A DNA stretch of 41,629 nt, taken from assembly GCA_022340775.1 (NCBI GenBank), contig JAJDNH010000239.1, positions 1 to 41,629 of the forward strand. Reading direction: 5' to 3'. The first letter of the stretch is position 1; each line of letters begins with the position of its first letter. A program made the translations under genes and the position numbers. This document shows positions 39,479 through 41,629 of this stretch, piece by piece. This DNA is from Acidobacteriota bacterium. GTDB lineage: Bacteria > Acidobacteriota > Thermoanaerobaculia > Thermoanaerobaculales > Sulfomarinibacteraceae. The notes under the pieces were generated by a model. It saw nothing but the letters and a program-made list of their open reading frames with translations, was not told where the DNA came from and ran no database searches.

Positions 39479-40930
39479 TCAGTGCCCCGCCTCCGGGTGC
39501 CCCGCCACGGAACGGACCTCGATTCCCGCTGCCTCGAGTTCCTCGCGAACGACCTTCGGGTCGAGGCGGACCGTCGGCAGCGGGTCGGCGTTGGCCAGCC
39601 TCCAAAGCAGCGCGGCCGTCACCGCCGCCGCACGTTGCTGTTGCCCGAGGTCGAGGAGATCGAAGGTGTCACGGGCGCTGTGGTAGGCGGCGCCAACCGC
39701 CGCGGGCAGCTGCGAACGCAGCACCAGGACTGGCACGCCCGCGAGCAGGAATGGCTGATGATCGGAGTAGAGACCGGGCCGATCAGGCACATCGGTCGCC
39801 AAACCGAACCCGGCCAAGTGCTCGGCCAGGTCAGCCAGCAGTGGTGCGGCCTGCGGCTGGAGCATGGTCGCGAAGCCCGTCGGCTCGCCGACCATGTCGA
39901 GGTTCACGACGGCGCGGATTGACTCGAGCTGGGCGCCATGGTCTCGGACATAGGCTCCCGATCCGAGTAGGCCAAGCTCCTCTCCGGTGAAGGAGACGAA
40001 GCGGATCGTGCGCCGGGGTCGCAGCCCCTGCTCGACCAGTGTCCGTGCCGCCTGCCATAGCACAATGGTCCCAGTACCGTTGTCGCCGGCGCCCTGCCCC
40101 TGATCCCATGAGTCAAGGTGGGCGCAGGCAAGGACGACCTCGGAAGAGTCTCGTCCCGGGAGGTCCGCAACAATGTTGTAAGCGGTAGCAGGGATGCGAT
40201 CGGCAAGGAGCGTCACCCTGACCTCGGGTCCGGCTCCGGCTGCAGCAAGACGCGCGAGCCACGCTCCCGTGGTGGCCGGGATGCTCAGGGCGGGAATCGG
40301 GCCGGGGGCTCCCGAGAGGGTGACGGTTCCGGACCGCGGCGGCCGGTCGAGTCCAGCGGGTGTGTAGAGGAATGCCGCGGCCCCGGCGGCAGCCGCCGCG
40401 TCGTACTTCTGGCTCCGGTGCAGCCATTGCTGGCCGGCCGGTACACCGGTGCGCACGAGGAGCGCCGCTCCGCGTGCGGCATCGCCAAGGGCAGCAATCT
40501 CCTGCGGCGTGCCGTAGCCCGCATCTACGAGGCGCAGCAACAGTCCCTGAGGCGGCGTCGAGGCCGAGTTTGCGAGAGGCACCACCGGCGGTGAGAAGTT
40601 GGTCGGCTTCACCAGCGCCAAGCTTGCCCGATGCACCTGCCAGAGCGGCACATTCACCGCCTCCTGACGAACCAGCGGTACTCCGGCTTCCCGAAAGATC
40701 TCCGCGGCGAGCTCCTCGGCGTGGCTGCCGTTTGGTGTCCCCGCGACTCTGGGACCGATGCGGTCGATGAGCCGGATCGCCGCCTGGCGCATGAACGGCG
40801 ACCGAAGCGCAAGTCCGAGCAGCCGGTTGAGCTGATCGTCGCGAGAATCTGCGGCTCGCGCCGTGGAGAAGGCGGAGACAACCAGGAGGATCGAGAGGAG
40901 GGGCAGCGCGGCGCGGCGGGTGACGGTCAT
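39479..40930 (-). CDS. M28 family zinc aminopeptidase, secreted
   Basis: A 483-residue exported peptidase (signal peptide about 1-26). A PA-like insert (about 125-240) precedes the catalytic domain. The two-zinc ligands can be followed: His and Asp in CAHLDSWDQGQGAGDNGTG, Glu-Glu in TGEELGLLGS, Asp in VNLDMVG and the last His in AYHSARDTFD. It probably trims peptides from the N-terminus (aminopeptidase or carboxypeptidase Q-like) outside the cytoplasm. It heads a minus-strand cluster with hemW and the permease and is divergent from the TonB-like gene over 60 bp. The ATG at 40930 has only a weak ribosome binding site. Confidence 0.92.
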   Translation of the reverse strand: MTVTRRAALPLLSILLVVSAFSTARAADSRDDQLNRLLGLALRSPFMRQAAIRLIDRIGPRVAGTPNGSHAEELAAEIFREAGVPLVRQEAVNVPLWQVHRASLALVKPTNFSPPVVPLANSASTPPQGLLLRLVDAGYGTPQEIAALGDAARGAALLVRTGVPAGQQWLHRSQKYDAAAAAGAAAFLYTPAGLDRPPRSGTVTLSGAPGPIPALSIPATTGAWLARLAAAGAGPEVRVTLLADRIPATAYNIVADLPGRDSSEVVLACAHLDSWDQGQGAGDNGTGTIVLWQAARTLVEQGLRPRRTIRFVSFTGEELGLLGSGAYVRDHGAQLESIRAVVNLDMVGEPTGFATMLQPQAAPLLADLAEHLAGFGLATDVPDRPGLYSDHQPFLLAGVPVLVLRSQLPAAVGAAYHSARDTFDLLDLGQQQRAAAVTAALLWRLANADPLPTVRLDPKVVREELEAAGIEVRSVAGHPEAGH

Positions 40931-40978
40931 GGCTCACATGGTACCGCAAGCGGCATTGGATGGCGGCAAGGAAATTGC

Positions 40979-40984
40979 TAGGGT
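40979..40984 (+). promoter_or_regulatory. -10 box of the TonB-like gene placed for a leaderless transcript
   Basis: TGC-TAGGGT has the TGn extension and a weak -10 hexamer, ending 6 nt before the GTG start at 40991. No ribosome binding site fits in between. The same spacing is seen before mazG. Confidence 0.35.
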
Positions 40985-40990
40985 ACAGAC

Positions 40991-41629
40991 GTGCACAGCG
41001 ACCGCGGTCCGTTCCGGAAGGCGCTGGAGATCTCGCTGCTGGTCCACCTGCTGCTGATCTTCCTGATCCTGCCGCATCTGCACCGGGTGTGGCCGGCGAC
41101 GTCGTCGGTTGCCGAGAAGATGACGATTCGACCGCCAGTGGACTCGAAGCCTCTGAAGTTCGAGCTGGTAGAGCTTCCCGACCAGCGTCAGGAAAAACCG
41201 GCGGACGCGAGCAGGGCGCCTGCTTCCGATCTCGATCGCCGAGCCCACGGCGGCGAAGGCGAGCCTGGAGCAGACCGTCCCGGCAGTCGCGGCAACACGC
41301 CGGAGGCGATCATGGCCGAGGGCGGGGAGAGGCCGGGGGCCCTGGCGCCACCGATGCGTCGCGGGCGCCAACAGCGGCCGGTACCTGCCCCACAGCCGAG
41401 GCCGCGGGCTCAGCCGCCGCGCAAGACCGAGGACCAGGAACGGGAATCGGTGCTCAAGGAGGGTGCCGGCGCACCACAGCCGCAGCCACGGGAGCAGGTT
41501 CCAGCGATCCAGTTACCGCCCTCGGACGCCTGGACTCAGCCGCCTGATGAAGGTGGGTTGCGGCAGAGTCCCGATCGCGCCGGCGGTCATCTCGACACGG
41601 GAGCGCTGTCGTTCGACACCCAGTGGTAC
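40991..41629 (+). CDS. TonB-like energy transducer, N-terminal part
   Basis: An open frame from GTG at 40991 runs without a stop to the window end (213 codons). It has a short basic N-terminus, one transmembrane helix (about 12-29, LEISLLVHLLLIFLILPHL in part), and a long Pro/Arg/Gln/Glu-rich region (PAPQPRPRAQPPRKTEDQE) typical of the periplasm-spanning part of TonB. The last residues, LSFDTQW, resemble the lead-in to the C-terminal TonB fold in many such proteins. The C-terminal domain is outside the window, so TonB rather than another periplasm-spanning protein is an inference from layout and composition. Confidence 0.72.
   Translation, partial: MHSDRGPFRKALEISLLVHLLLIFLILPHLHRVWPATSSVAEKMTIRPPVDSKPLKFELVELPDQRQEKPADASRAPASDLDRRAHGGEGEPGADRPGSRGNTPEAIMAEGGERPGALAPPMRRGRQQRPVPAPQPRPRAQPPRKTEDQERESVLKEGAGAPQPQPREQVPAIQLPPSDAWTQPPDEGGLRQSPDRAGGHLDTGALSFDTQWY

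Noticed and set aside
40960-41547. Plus-strand open frame of 195 codons at the window end
   Set aside because: It overlaps the TonB-like frame in another phase. The frame from 40991 has a transmembrane helix and Pro-rich stalk and stays open to the edge, so it is the real one.

Overview
The window is GC-rich, gene-dense bacterial DNA from a Gram-negative (diderm) organism. It carries a TonB-like protein, a DsbD thiol reductase, many signal-peptide proteins, a multiheme cytochrome and ECF sigma/zf-HC2 anti-sigma control. The mix of S9, C69 and M28 secreted peptidases, a DUF4097 protein behind an ECF sigma factor, and a multiheme cytochrome c/b fusion fits Acidobacteriota (perhaps Thermoanaerobaculia-like). 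That placement is inference; the window has no rRNA, and I found no tRNA. I saw no phage, insertion sequence or CRISPR array. This is ordinary chromosome, with some unusual regulatory layouts.

Layout. 1-4565: a cut-off secreted protein, a DPP-IV-like S9 peptidase, a stand-alone SpoT-type HD hydrolase and a divergent membrane protein. 4587-10102: a secreted protein, a cysteine synthase, a MEMO1-family/UspA pair, a TetR/Nudix pair and divergent MazG. 10253-16950: a GT81-like glycosyltransferase converging on a three-gene surface-glycosylation cluster (YfhO-like, GT2 polyprenyl-phosphate type, YbhN-like), then a PAS/LuxR regulator. 17124-22129: the conserved SRP/ribosome block ffh-rpsP-khpA-rimM-trmD, continuing into dsbD. 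22335-25143: TerC-family protein, C69 dipeptidase and FmdB-type zinc ribbon.

25200-31112: a secreted protein with a duplicated domain, transcribed divergently from a histidine kinase/NtrC-type regulator pair. A good sigma-54 promoter and a cluster of palindromic half-sites lie between them, so the circuit can be read from sequence. An 11-haem cytochrome c fused to a membrane cytochrome b follows. 31109-34932: a GNAT protein, a YpfJ-type metallopeptidase and an ECF sigma/anti-sigma/DUF4097 operon. 35035-41629: a GNAT protein, an SDR/FAH pair, a TauE/SafE permease whose first helix precedes any ATG/GTG/TTG, HemW, an M28 peptidase and the start of a TonB-like gene running off the end.

Regulation. 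Many genes have GGAGG-type ribosome binding sites. Several (mazG, the kinase, the TonB-like gene, perhaps ffh) instead have a TAnnnT box 6-9 nt before the start codon, suggesting leaderless mRNAs. Convergent pairs are packed with 0-1 bp gaps or overlaps, and one pair places both stop codons inside a perfect 12-bp hairpin.
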